From assembly GCA_004123355.1 (NCBI GenBank), contig SCHM01000004.1:2946316-3010315 (forward strand): a stretch of DNA of 64,000 nt, in the 5' to 3' direction. Below are positions 12,618-24,960 of the stretch, in pieces (the first letter of the stretch is position 1; each line of letters starts with the position of its first letter). Below the pieces are notes generated by a model. It saw nothing but the letters and a program-made list of their open reading frames with translations. It had not been told where the DNA came from and searched no databases. The position numbers and the translations under genes are program-made. The DNA is from Amphirosellinia nigrospora. Taxonomy: Eukaryota; Ascomycota; Sordariomycetes; Xylariales; Xylariaceae.

Positions 12618-13843
12618 ATGTCACTAATACGAAAAGCTGACAGTGACGAGGGCGCCGCACTCACCGAGGTCTATCGGGGCGACAACCCAGAAATTGAGTG
12701 AGTAGTTGTTATTGTTAGGCATCGGTAATCGTAAAGAGAAACTTGCATTCATACCCGACGCAATAGCATTGTAGCCGTTCACGGAATCAATGGAGATGCC
12801 TTCAATACCTTCTCTTCAAAAAGTAACGGTCGGCTCTGGCTTGGTGATCCGGACATGATGCCTCGAGGCGTCAACAACTCTCGCATTATGACATACAGAT
12901 ACCCAGCGTCTGTGGTAACAGTGCTTGGAAGCACCTCGTCAGATCGCATCCTGCAGCATGCGCAAACTTTGGTCGCCGAGCTTGTTGCAGATCGAGAGGT
13001 TAAGAGATTACTCATGGCGATAATTGTTACTTTTAGACTGACTTTTCCGCTTCAGTTAGAAGGCGCTACCGAACGGCCGATAGTATTTGTCTGCCATTCC
13101 CTAGGAGGCATCATAGTGAAGCGAGTAAGTGCCGTCAGAGTGTCATTGTTGCCGTCACTTGAGAAATGCTAAAGGTAATGTAGGCCCTCAATCAGGCATT
13201 TATATCCAATCTACATCTCAACATATGGGATACTCTTCTTCGGAACCCCACATCAAGGTAGTGGTACGGCAAACATCGCCACATTTGCGCAACGAATAAT
13301 AGATGCTCTCTTCCCGTCAAAACTAGTCGATACACAATCACAGCTCCTAGATGCACTCAGAGAAACCTCGGAGGTACTGCAAGAAATCACTGACAACTTC
13401 GCTCCTTTGATGAAAGATCTCAGGACCTACTTCTCTGGGAACAGGAAAAGACAAATCTAGGCTACAAATTCGACTATGTAAGCACACAACACAATCTCCA
13501 ACATCAACCCTCTTAGAGTTTGCCGACTAAAAGAGACCATCTTTAGGTTGTCACCGAGGCTTCTGCAGCACCTATTCTGGACAATACCGATAGAGCTGGA
13601 CTACGTGCGAATCACAAAGACATCTGTAGGTTTTCGTCTAGGAATGCGCCAGGTTACAAGTTAGTTGCTTCGTGCCTCCTTCGCTACTCACGCGACGCTC
13701 CCCAGGCAATATCTCGGAAATGGCGCCTCGAAAAGGAGATGCTCCGTTCACTCCGACAGCAAGAGTTAAAGAACCTTCGCGAAGACGACGAAGTACATAA
13801 CAATAATGACATGATGAGGACTTGGGTCTCGGACTCTAAATAG
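12618..13843 (+). pseudogene. PGAP1/DUF676-like alpha/beta-hydrolase, standalone, frame-broken
   Basis: This serine-hydrolase type occurs alone or as the N-terminal domain of fungal NLR proteins. Exon 1 (12618-12697, MSLIRKADSDEG.. ..NPEI) joins exon 2 (12767-12998: DIVAVHGINGDAFNTF, MMPRGVNNSRIMTYRYPA, LVAELVADRE). Exon 3 (13056-13124) carries VFVCHSLGGIIVKR with nucleophile Ser119. Exon 4 (13184-13477) carries STYGILFFGTPHQGSGTAN, and the last exon (13547-13843) ANHKDICRFSSRNAPGYKLV and a charged tail. Introns 12698-12766, 12999-13055, 13125-13183 and 13478-13546 have proper borders. The frame is off by one across the 5' end of exon 4 and again near 13434, so the unit is probably a pseudogene; a mis-assigned splice could explain the first shift but not the second. 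No NB-ARC or NACHT domain follows. It converges on the regulator gene, 156 bp away. Confidence 0.78.
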
Positions 13844-13999
13844 ATGTATCCGAGTGTGAATTCCGACCTCCGAGACAAGAAGAATGAGGAGGCAAGACGT
13901 TTTAAAATAAGATAGCTTAATCCGAGGCTACCAGGGTGTATGGGCTGGAGATCTCCTACTTTGAAGGCTGTAAGGGACTAGGCGTTCATGGCCCTTACA

Positions 14000-15879
14000 T
14001 CAAGGCTGAACTCTATCATTCATACCCTCGAGGTCCCAAAGCTCTTGAAGCTTCGGACTGACTTTTATCCCTGGCCATCCTATGTGCATCTCGGCTTTGG
14101 AGACAATGTCAAGAAGCTGAGCTGTCTCAGATGCATCTTTGAAGAACTCGCCGGCCATCCCAATTACTAGACCCGCCAGTATTCTCGCCGCTGTATACTC
14201 TGGATTGGATAAAGAAGCTCCACACACAACTCGCACTGCTTGCCGAATTTTCTCTTCCTGCGCCTTTATGGACTTTGTGCGGCCAAGGCCAAGAGAGGGC
14301 ACCCGAGGATCATGCGCGAGAAGCAGGATCTTGCAGAGTTGAAGATATTGATTTCCGGCAAGTGGACAGTCGCTTAAGTAGTAAATTTCGGGGAAAACCC
14401 AAGCACCATCGACCGACCGGTTGCAACTGTCCTCGGGATTGAAGTGGTTCAAAGGATCAAATGAAGATGGCCGTGCTCGATTCCATTCCTCAAGATACGT
14501 CCAAAGTTGATCCCAAAGGGTCTGCGAGCGAGAGTCAATACCGTACGCATAGTTTGTAACTCGAGCTGCGTGAGACATTATTCGAAAAGTCCATATGAAG
14601 TCAGGTGCAGGTGTAAGGGCATCATCGATGCCACAATTGCGTCCGTCTAGTTCAATAGGGCGATTTACCCTGTTTGCGATGTAAATTTCCTGTCTCAAGG
14701 CCACAGCTAGGGCTGCGTTGCTGAAGTCGGAAGGGTTATTGTTGTGTAAACTGATTCGTAGTAGAAGGGATACAGACACCGTATGTGTTATTGCAGAGTG
14801 GTGTTCATCCGTACCTTCAAATCAAAGTCAGCACATGATAACTACCAACAGTTGAATGAATGATCAAACGCACGTGTCATCTCTTCTAGGCATCTTAAAA
14901 GCAGGGCCGACACAAGAAGGCTGTCGTCTGATTCTTGCCTGGGATACTTGTCGTTGAGCATAGGTATCATTATTCCAAGGCACTCGCGTTCATATTCGTT
15001 CGAGTTGTAGTATTCTTTCCCTACAGCTTCAAGATGCCTGGCAGAGACGGCCAAAATGGCAAAAAGGGTACATGCCTCACTCCTCATAGTCGCTTGAATA
15101 TACGAACGAAAGTGCGCTCGAGGATCACAATAGTCAAACTAGGTTGAGTTAGCGCTGACCCATATTGCAGTCATGGTGAGTTTCTATCCTACCCAAGGTA
15201 GTAACACTGCCCAGAAATGTTTCATGAGCTGGGCTTCCTTATTCGCAAGAGGAAAGGGTGACCTAAGCTGATACTTATTACCAGCATACCCAGAAACGAG
15301 CAATGACACATGTTCGCCAGAACACGAGTCTTCGGAGAGGATATCATTGCTGTGTTGAGACGCATCATCTGACTGGACGTGGTGTTGATGGGGCGAAGCA
15401 AAAGCTGCGTCTACATATTGAGATTCAGACTGTAGGCCTGGGGTTATGTCTTCGGGTAGATGAGCCTGCTCTAATAACTCGGGGTTTTGTGCTACAGTCT
15501 CAGATGCTGATATTTCAGGGCTAGAAATGTCTATGACGTGGCTAATAATAGGCTGCGTCTCGCTGGGTGATTGTTGCTCTGGGTTGGATGTTGTTGACGA
15601 TGAGGGTTGTTGACTCAACCCACTAAAACGGAATCGTAGTTCTTGATTGCCGCCGCCTCTGCATAAGACGTTGGCTCGCTTGCAATTTGAACATGTTGAG
15701 CCTTTAGTGCCAACATCGCCTAAGATTGATCAGTTTCCGCTTGAAGTATGATGCGGTAGAGTATGACATTTCTTGTGGAGAGATTGACACCTGTAACAAG
15801 CACGAGAAGGCAGACGAAGCTTAGAACCTCCCCCACCGCCGTGGCCAGATGCTGGCTTGAATTGTTTGATGATGACCAT
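14000..15879 (-). CDS. Zn2Cys6 binuclear-cluster transcription factor (Fungal_trans_2 type)
   Basis: Four exons, 15879-15768, 15719-15193, 15138-14874 and 14814-14000, give 1719 nt, 572 residues. The N-terminus has a Gly-rich linker, then a complete zinc cluster at residues 28-57: C28-x2-C31-x6-C38-x8-C47-x2-C50-x6-C57, seen as ACYRCQSLHKKC and STCSNCKRANVLC. The first intron (15767-15720) splits Cys38 and removes an apparent in-frame TGA. A Ser/Gln/Glu-rich linker follows (about 75-200), then the regulatory domain: LMKHFWAVLLPWFDYCDP, FAILAVSARHLEAVG, LLVSALLLRCLEEMT, SVSLLLRISLH, ALRQEIYIA and YLSDCPLAGNQYLQLCKILLLAH. Introns 15192-15139 and 14873-14815 have CTAAC or CTGAC branch sites. The gene looks intact. 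It probably binds CGG-type promoter elements in the nucleus; its targets are unknown, though the nearby P450 is a possible one. Confidence 0.9.
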
Positions 15880-16279
15880 TTGTCTTTGCAACGCAAAACT
15901 GCCATGGACTGTAGGAAGAGTTTGGGATGTTTACCGTTGGGCGGAGCGGGCGAAATTTCCTCATATGGTAATTTTGTTGCGAACAAACCCGCCGTAGCCT
16001 AACCACATCGAGAAATAGCGTCCGCTTGGTTCTGCATGGTACGCCTGCAATTTATCTAATGTCTCCACAACAAGTCACGGATGGTCAAGATTGCTTCATC
16101 CTTAGATCGGCTCATAACTTCTCCTTATCTACAGATATAAGACCTTTGCTATTTGTGCCTGCTGGTTCCTACCTAGTGGTGATCCGTGGCTTAGTTAATT
16201 ACTGATATAAGCTGTAGATTTAGTACTAGGTATGGTGTTGTATTGTGGATAAAGGGTTTCGGTGCCCTGTGTTATAGCT

Positions 16280-19200
16280 ATATTTATATATTTAATTATA
16301 GTGGGCAAGTTATAGTATAAGATTTGCTTGCTAGGCAACTATTTATTGTAACGTTTATTATTTAGGTGCTATACTAGGTACTATAATTTTTTTTTTTTTA
16401 AATAATTATTTTAGTTATTATTAATTTAGTTTTAGTGTTTTAATAAAATATTATTTTTTATGCTTTTATTTAATTAATGCTTTAAGTTGTTTTTAGTTAT
16501 TTTTTAGTATAATTTTACTAGCGTATTATAAACTTTTTATAAAATATTTATTATTATTATAAGCTAAAAATAAATTAGTTTTATTATATTTATTAAGTAA
16601 CTATATTTTTTTAGATTTATAATTTATAATATTATTATATAATAGCTAGCGATAGTTATATTATTTTAAATATAGTTTAAATTTATTAACGTATTAGCGG
16701 ACTTTAGGATTTAGTTTTTAGTGCTATAAATATATATTAGTTTTTTTTTTTTTATAAATAAGCTTTAATTTAGTTTTTTAAAGCTTTTAAGCTATTAAAA
16801 TAGTTTTTATTATAAATGCTTATAATTTTATATTAAAGTTTATTAGTAATTAATTTTTTTTTTTTATTAGGTTTTAATATATTTAAAAATTTTTACGGCC
16901 GATTATTATTTTAGTAGTTAAGTTTTAAAAAGAAAAAATAGCTATTATATTTATTTAGTTTAAATTACGGTTATAAATACGTATAGCGGCTTATAATATA
17001 TTAAAAAATTAATATATTTTTAAGTTTTGTTTTTTATAATATAATTTTTTTTAGGTTTTTATTAGCTTTTTAACTTTTTATTACTTTTAGGTTATTTTAA
17101 TATAATAAAGATAATTTATAAACTTTTAGATTTATATTATAAAATTGTTTATTATTTATAAATATTATATTATTTTATTTATTTTTATAAATATCCGAAA
17201 GTTTTTTTAATTTTTATAAGTAAAGGTTTTATATTTTTAAACGTTATATTAAAATTTACTTAGATTTTATTTACGTTATAATATATTCTATGTAAACTAA
17301 AAGTTTAATACTATTAATTAAAATATAGTTTATTATTTAGCGCGTTAATAGCGGCAAAAGTTTAATAAATTATAGTTTAATAATTTATTAAAAAGTAGTT
17401 TATTAGTTAATATTAAGTATATTTAATAATTATTTATTATATTATTAAGGTAATTTTTAAGTGCTAAAATTATTAATTTTATATAATAAGGTGCTAATTA
17501 TAATATGTTTTAGATTTAAGTATACGTTTTAATGTTTTATAATAAGTTTTAAATTTTTAGGACTTTTAAAAAATATACTTTAATATACTATTTTACTATA
17601 TAAAAGTTTTTAAAAGTTTTAATATATTATATTATTTTATATAGCTTTTTTTAATTAAAACGAAATATTTTATAATTTATTTTTTTTTAAGTTTAATAAT
17701 AATTTTTTTAAATTTTAAAAATTCAAAAATAGCTTATAAGTTTATATAGTTTAATTATTATAGTTATATTATTAGTTAATATAATAGTTTAAATAATTTT
17801 AAGCTTAATTATACTTAAAAATAAAAAATATAGCTTTTAATAGTTACGATAATTAATTTATTAATATATTTAATTTATAGTTTAATATATAATATTATAT
17901 AATGTTTAATAATATTTAAAAATTAAACTATTTAAATTAGTTGTTTTTTAGTTTTAATTATTAGTAAAATTATAATTTATTTATATTATTATTTTTTTTT
18001 TTAATTTAATGTTTTTAATATATAAAGCTAATATAATAGTTAGCAATTTTTTTTTTGTGCTAAATATTAAAACTATATATTATTTAATTTTTCGAAAATA
18101 TATAACTAAATATAACGAATTTTTATCTTTTTATAAATAAGGTTATTAAAATACTTTATATATATTTAGCTAAAGTTAATATTTTATTAAAAAGTAATTT
18201 TTAGTTAAACGTTTTATTATTAGTATAATAGTTATAGCGTTTTAGATTTTTTATTAAGTTTTATTATTTTTATAAATAGTTTAATTAGTTTATTTTAAGT
18301 TTTTTATTAATATTATTAAAATTATAATTAAAAAAATTTTATTTATTAGATGTTTAAAATAGTTTGCAGCGTTTATAATATTTATATTTTTATTATAGTT
18401 TAAATATAGGTTTTTTTATATAGTAGTAATTTTGCTAAATTTTTTTAATATTATTTTAAAATATTTAGAATTTTAAAAAAATTATTTTTTATAAATATAA
18501 GCGTTTTTAAAGCGTTAATTATTATATTATATTTTATAAAACGTTTAAATAATATATTATAACGTTTATAAAGTTTTTTTTTTATATTTGCTTAAATAAA
18601 TATTATTTAATAAACCGGCTAATTATTTTTAAAAAGTATTACGATTTTTTAATAAATGCTTAAAAGGTTATTAATGCGTTATATAGCTTAAAAAGTAATT
18701 ATTATTTATATATATTAAATAAAGTTATAAACGCTTTTTTTTTAATAAAGGCTATAAACTTTAATATATTAGAATTTATTTTTAAAGTTTATAAAAATAT
18801 ATATTTATAGCTTAAGTTTTTTATATTTAATTAGTAGCGTTAAATAACGGATAAGTTTATTTTTAGTTATTTTGTTTAATTTTTGTAATTATAGTAAAAT
18901 TGCTAAATTATTTGTTTTAGTCCGTTATTTTATATAATAGATTTGCCGGGCGTTTTTTTCGGAGTTAATAATATTGGCGCTTTTTATAAGCTTATGTTTT
19001 TTTTAATATATAGTTTAAGTAAGCTTTAATAAAGTTTTTTATAGCTTTTTTTTAGGCCAGGCTATATTGCTAGGTAGTAGTTTAATTAGCGGGTAATTTT
19101 TTATATTAATATAATTTTTAAATAATATCGGTTTTTTGTTTAATAAGGTTAAAAAGTTCTAAGAATTGTTTTATATATTTGTTTTAATATTTAATTATTT

Positions 19201-19661
19201 AAAGGTTTTAGTATATTTTTATACTATAATTTTTATTTTAAAAGTGCTATAAATAATTTTTATAGCTATATTAATAGTTTGTTTAATCGGTTTTAAAGTA
19301 AGCTTTTTGTTAAATTTTAGCAATTTTATAATTTTTTTATTTTTTATTACGTTAAAAATTATTTATAAGTAAAAAAACTTTTTTCTAAAGCTTATTTCGC
19401 TTAAAAATATGCGGTTTAGTATATATTATTTATTATAGTTTATAGTTTTAATAGTTTTTAGTTATTATAAATTTAGCTAATATTATATAGTTTTCGGTTA
19501 TTTATAGGCTAATGTTTTTGATTTTTATATTATGTTTTATTTTAAGGATTATTATATTTCGAAGCTAAAAATATATAATAATTAATATAGCTATAATTTT
19601 AAAAGATTATAAATGTTTTTTTATTAATTAGTTATGCTATAAATAAATTATAGCTATTTTA
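16280..19661. other. RIP-degraded DNA of unknown origin
   Basis: About 3.4 kb left of the first recognised LTR. It is heavily AT-rich, and I found no second copy of it in the window. It is presumably decayed transposon sequence because only repeats should be RIPed, but its family cannot be told from what remains. Slightly richer islands occur near 18.94 kb and 19.06 kb. Confidence 0.4.
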
Positions 19662-21271
19662 ATATTTTTTTATTATAATTATAGTATTATTTACGTATAA
19701 GTTATATATTAGTATTAACTATATAATAGCTAATTATAATTATAGTATTAATTATTTATATAATAAAGTTAAGCTAGTATGTTTGCCCGATTTAGTTATA
19801 CGGTATTATAATAAAATTTTTTCGTATAAAAAATTTTTTTATACGAAAGTTTAGTTTTTGTATAAATAAATATAGAAAATAAATCGATTATATAAATATT
19901 TATTTTATTTATTATTACGTATAATATTATATTTTTAGCTATTTAATATTAATTAAGATTTTTAGCTAAAAATATAAAATTAATAAAATAAAAACGGAAT
20001 TTAATTTAGTTATATAAACTACGTTTTTATATTATATTTTAGTTTTTTTAATATTATATTAATAAAAAAAAAATTAATTATTAATATATTTTAATATTAT
20101 TTTTATATAAAAGTTTAATTAATGCGCGTAATTATATTATTTTTAATTATTATTATATAAACTATATAAAAATTTATAATATAATTTAATAATTTTTATC
20201 TATAATATTTTCGAATATAAATAATAATATTAATTATATAATAGCTAATAAATAAATATATAAAAATATTATATTTTTTAAAAATAATTAAATAGCTAGA
20301 ATAGCTTTTTATTTTTTAGCTAATATTTTATATAAAATTATATCCGAAAAAATTATTTAAAAAATTAATATTTTTTAAGCTTTATAAAAAATTATTAATT
20401 TTTATATGTATAAAAATATTTTATAAAGCTTTTAAATAATTATTATAAAAAAGTTAATATATAATAATATATTTATATATAAAATATAATTAATTATTAT
20501 ATAATTTAAAAACTTTAAAAATATTAATAAAACTTTAAATTAATAAAACTTAAAATATTTAATAAAATTAATATTTAAATTATTAGAAAAATTTATAACG
20601 TTTTTATATAATAAACTTTTAAATTAAAAACTTATAAAATAGTTAAAAAAAAACTATATTATATAATTTATAAAAAATAAATATATTTTAATATATAAAT
20701 TTTAAATTTTTATATAATTATTTTAAATAATATTTATATTTTTATATTAATTAAACTTTAAAATTAGTAAAATTTTTATATAATAAAATAATTTTATAAT
20801 TTTTTTTTTAAATAATAAAAAACAAAAAAAAAAACAAAAAACAAATAAAAAAATAGCTATAAAATAACCTAATATATAACTAAAAGCTAGCTTTTTAACT
20901 TTAAATAATAAAATATTATATAAAATAAAATATTAAAAATAAAGTTCTAAAAACTTTTTATAATTATTAAACGTTATTTATTATTTATTTTTAATTAAAT
21001 TATTTTTTATATAATAAAAAGTATATTATATTTTTAACGTATAATAAAATATTTAATTTTTTAAAATTTTTTTAAACTTTAAAATAATTTATTTATTATA
21101 TATATTAAATATAAAAGTATTTTTATTTAAAATTTAGATTTTTTTTACGTATAATATTTAAAATAAAACTATTTTATTGCGAAATATTAGATTTTTTTAA
21201 AAACTTAGCAAAAAAAAAAAACTACTCTAAAAAACTATATAATTTATTTATAATAAAATATAATAGTTCGT
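19662..21271 (+). mobile_element. LTR retrotransposon D, 5' leader fragment (LTR plus start of internal region)
   Basis: An LTR of about 285 bp (19662-19947, ending ctatttaata) is followed by about 1.3 kb of internal sequence. The same LTR-plus-internal order occurs again directly downstream from 21272, so this piece looks like a truncated copy or a duplicated leader. Fossil, pervasively decayed; superfamily not determinable. Confidence 0.55.
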
Positions 21272-21853
21272 TAATTATTATATATTTATTATTTATATAC
21301 GGAGTTAATATATTGTATTAATTATATATAATAAATTAATTATAGTATTAGCTGTTTAATAATAAAAATTAAGCTAGTATGTCCGCCCGATTTAGTTATA
21401 TAGTATTGCGGCAAAATTTTTTTATATAAAAAAATTTTTTATATAAAAGCCTAGCTTTTATACAAATAATTAAAAAAAAAATCAATATATATAAATATAT
21501 TTTATTATTATATATAATATATATTTTTATATTATTAATATAAATTAATAATATTTTTAGCTAAAAAATATAAATTAGTAAAATAAAAATAAAATTTAAC
21601 TTAATTATATAAGCTGCGTTTTTATATTATATTTTAGTTTTTTTAATATTATATTAATAAAAAAAAATTAATTATTTTAACGTACTTTAATATTTATTTA
21701 TATAAAAGTTTAATTAATAGTATATAATTATATTATTTTTAATTATTATTATATAAACTATATAAAGTTCGTAATATAATTTAATAACTTTTTTGTTTAT
21801 AATATTTTTAAATATAATAAAAAATAATAATTAATTATATAATAATTAATATA

Positions 21854-22656
21854 ACGTACTACACAACATCCTGGCCACACAAGCATGCTGGCCACTTAGG
21901 CTTGGCATTTTACTAAAATTATAATAACTTTACGGAACTAAGCTTAATCGGGAAATAATTTATAGGTTTAATATATAACTATATTTAGTATATAAATATA
22001 ATTTTTTTAATTTTTTACGCTAGCTTAATAAGGTTATAAACCCCGGTTTTTAAAGTAAGCTAAAAATAAAGCTAAAATAAAATCCTAGTTAATACTAGCG
22101 TATAATTTTACTAAAATTTTGAAAAAATTAAAATTAGATTTATTATGTTTTTTATATTATATGTATTTTTTTCGAATTTTTTAAACTAGGTTTAATATTT
22201 CTTTTTATTTTTAAAGTGTAAAATTTTATTATTTTTTTATTTTTTTTATTTTTTTCAATTTTTTTTATTTAATTTTTTATATTTTTTTATACTTTAAAAA
22301 ATAAAAAAAAATACTAAACCTACGTTAAAAAATCCAGAAAAAATATATATAATATAAAAAAACATAATAAATCTAATTTCAATTTTTCCAAAATTTTAGT
22401 AAAATTATACGCTAATATTAACTAGGATTTTATTTTAGCTTTATTTTTAGCTTACTTTAAAAACCAGGGTTTATAACTTTATTAAGCTAGCGTAAAAAAT
22501 TAAAAAAATTATATTTAATACTAAATATAGTTATATATTAAACCTATAAATTATTTCCCGATTAAGCTTAGTTCCGTAAAGTTATTATAATTTTAGTAAA
22601 ATGCTAAGCTTAAGTGGCTAGTATGCTTGTGTGGCCAGGATGGTTATGTGGTACGT
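21854..22656. mobile_element. 803-bp palindromic foldback element (mariner-type MITE)
   Basis: Starts acgtac and ends gtacgt, flanked on both sides by TA (21852-21853, 22657-22658), the target duplication of Tc1/mariner elements. The right half is nearly the reverse complement of the left over almost its whole length, centred near 22255, so it could fold into a hairpin with arms of about 400 bp. Its outer 60 bp keep normal base composition (catcctggccacac, agcatgctggccac). The same terminal sequence occurs at the 1.8-kb element at 42059, so this is a non-autonomous relative. It is absent from the equivalent place in copy D2. No coding capacity. Confidence 0.8.
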
Positions 22657-24596
22657 TAAACAAATATATAAAAACGCTATATTTTCGAAAAAATAGCTAA
22701 AATAACTTTTTATTTTTTTAGCTAATATTTTATATAATAATATAGCTAAAAAATTATTTAAAAAACTAGTATATTTTTAAGTTTTATATAAAAACTATTA
22801 ACTTTTATATATATAAAAATATTTTATAAAACTTTAAAATAATTATTATAAAATAAATTAATATATAAATAATATATTTATATATAAAATATAATTATAT
22901 TTTATATAATTTAAAAAACTTTTAAAAAATATTAATAAAAATTTTAAAATAAAAACTTAAAATATTTAATAAAATTAATATTTAAATTATTAAAAAAATT
23001 TATAACGTTTTTTATATAAAAAACGTTTTAAATTAAAAATTTATAAAACGGTTAAAAAAAACTATATTATAATTTATAAAAAATAAATATATTTTAATAT
23101 ATAAATTTTAAATTTTATATAACTATTTTAAATAATATTTATATTTTTTATATTAAATTAATAATTTTAAAATTAATAAAGTTTTTTTATAATAAAATAA
23201 TTTTACGATTTTTTTTTTTAAATAAAAAAACAAATAAAAAAAAATAAAAAAATAAATAAAAAAATAGCTATAAAATAACTTATATATATAACTAAAAGCT
23301 AGCTTTTAATTTTAAATAATAAAATATTATATAAAATAAAATATTAAAAATAAAGTTTTAAAAACTTTTATAACTATTAAATATTATTTTATTATTTATT
23401 TTAATTAATAATTTATTTTTATATAAATAAAAAATATATATATTTTAACGTATAATAAAATATTTAGTTTTTTAAAAAAATTTTTAAACTTTAAAATAAT
23501 TTATTTATTATATAATATTAAATATAAAAATATTTTATTTAAATTTAAATTTTTTTATATAAATTTAAAACGGAGTTATTTTATTTATAAAATATTAAAT
23601 TTTTTTAAAAATTTAATAAAAAAAAAAAATTATTTTAAAAAATATATAACTTATTTATAATAAAATATAATAATTCGTTAATTATTATTATAGTTTAAAA
23701 TTATAAAAAATTAATTTTATATATATTTTTATAATATTAACTAATTATATAAAAATTATTATATTATAATTAGTTAATTATATATAAAAAAAATATATAA
23801 TATTATAAATTTATATTTTAATAATTATAAACTATAATTAATATTAAACTAATTAAACTAATATTATTTTGCTTGAGTTTTATAAAGGAGGTATAACTAA
23901 AAAAGAAGGTTTTTTTCGATAAAAAATTTTTTGTTTTTTATATTTTAAATAAAAAATTCTTTTATTTAAATTAAGAACTTTTTATTTTTATTTATTATTA
24001 TATATATTTAGTTTTTAGTATTTATTTTATTATATAAATAATTATAAATTTAATAAAATAATTTAAAATTAATTATTTATATTAAAAATAATAGTATAAA
24101 TAATAAATTATAAAGTTTTATTTTGATTTTTTTTTATTAAAGTTATATTAATTAATTTTATATTAAATTTAATTATTAATAGTTATACGTTTTATTAAAC
24201 CCGATTATTTAATAGTTATATATTATATTAAACGCGATTATTTAATATTATTTGTTTAATTATATATAGTTATTTTATTTTTTTATTTTTTAATTTAATA
24301 TTAATTTAATATTATTATTTTTAGGTTATAAACTAATATTATTATTATAATTTTGCTTAAATATAATTTTTATTAAGCTATTTTTTAAAAAAACTATAAT
24401 TATTATAAAATTAGCTATTATATTAACGTAATAAATATAGCAGTATTTTTTATAAAGTATTTGTTTATAATTTTTTTATTTGTTTTTTTATTTTTTTTAT
24501 TATAATGTTTTAAATGTAGTTTTTAAGTTTCGAAGATTTTAAAGCTTTAAATCGATTATAATAAATATATTTTTAAATTTTTAAGTTTTTTTTTTA

Positions 24597-24815
24597 AAAC
24601 GTTTTAGCTAGCTTATAAAGTTTTTTTTAAACTTATTAGTAAGCTTAAGTTTTTTTTAAAAAGTTTTTTTTTTTAAACGTTTTAGTTAATTTATAAAGTT
24701 TTTTTAAATTATTAAAAGCTTAAGCTTTTTTCGAAAGGTTTTTTTTTTTTAAACGTTTTAGCTAATTTATAAAGTTTTTTTTAAATTTTTAAGCTTAAAT
24801 TTTTTTTAAAAAAAA
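24597..24815. repeat. Tandem repeat, about 77-bp unit, nearly three copies
   Basis: The marker aaacgttttag recurs at about 24597, 24675 and 24751, each followed by ctaatttataaag and a T/A-rich tail with aagcttaa. The copies have diverged. Lies inside the 1.57-kb insertion. Confidence 0.7.
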
Positions 24816-24868
24816 TAAAAATTTAATATATTATAAAAATATATTTTATAATAGCGCTATTATTTAAA

Positions 24869-24960
24869 ATATAAAGTTTATAGTTATATTTAAAATTAAA
24901 AATAATTTATAATTATATTTAAAATTAAAAATAGCTTATAATTATATTAAAATTTAAAAT
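24869..24960. repeat. Short tandem repeat, about 32-bp unit, three copies
   Basis: Units read roughly ttatagttatatttaaaa then ttaaaaata, with small differences. In the same insertion as the 77-bp array. Confidence 0.6.

Noticed and set aside
12237-12660. Overlapping ORFs of 79-116 codons on both strands upstream of the hydrolase
   Set aside because: No motif, mutual overlap, and non-ATG starts; best read as promoter/5' UTR sequence.
15720-15767. In-frame TGA within the zinc-cluster coding region, suggesting a pseudogene
   Set aside because: A 48-bp intron with GTCATA donor, CTGAT branch site and TTAG acceptor removes it and restores a perfect Cx2Cx6Cx8Cx2Cx6C cluster.
24597-24960. CRISPR-like array
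   Set aside because: Direct tandem repeats without unique spacers, in a eukaryotic transposon.
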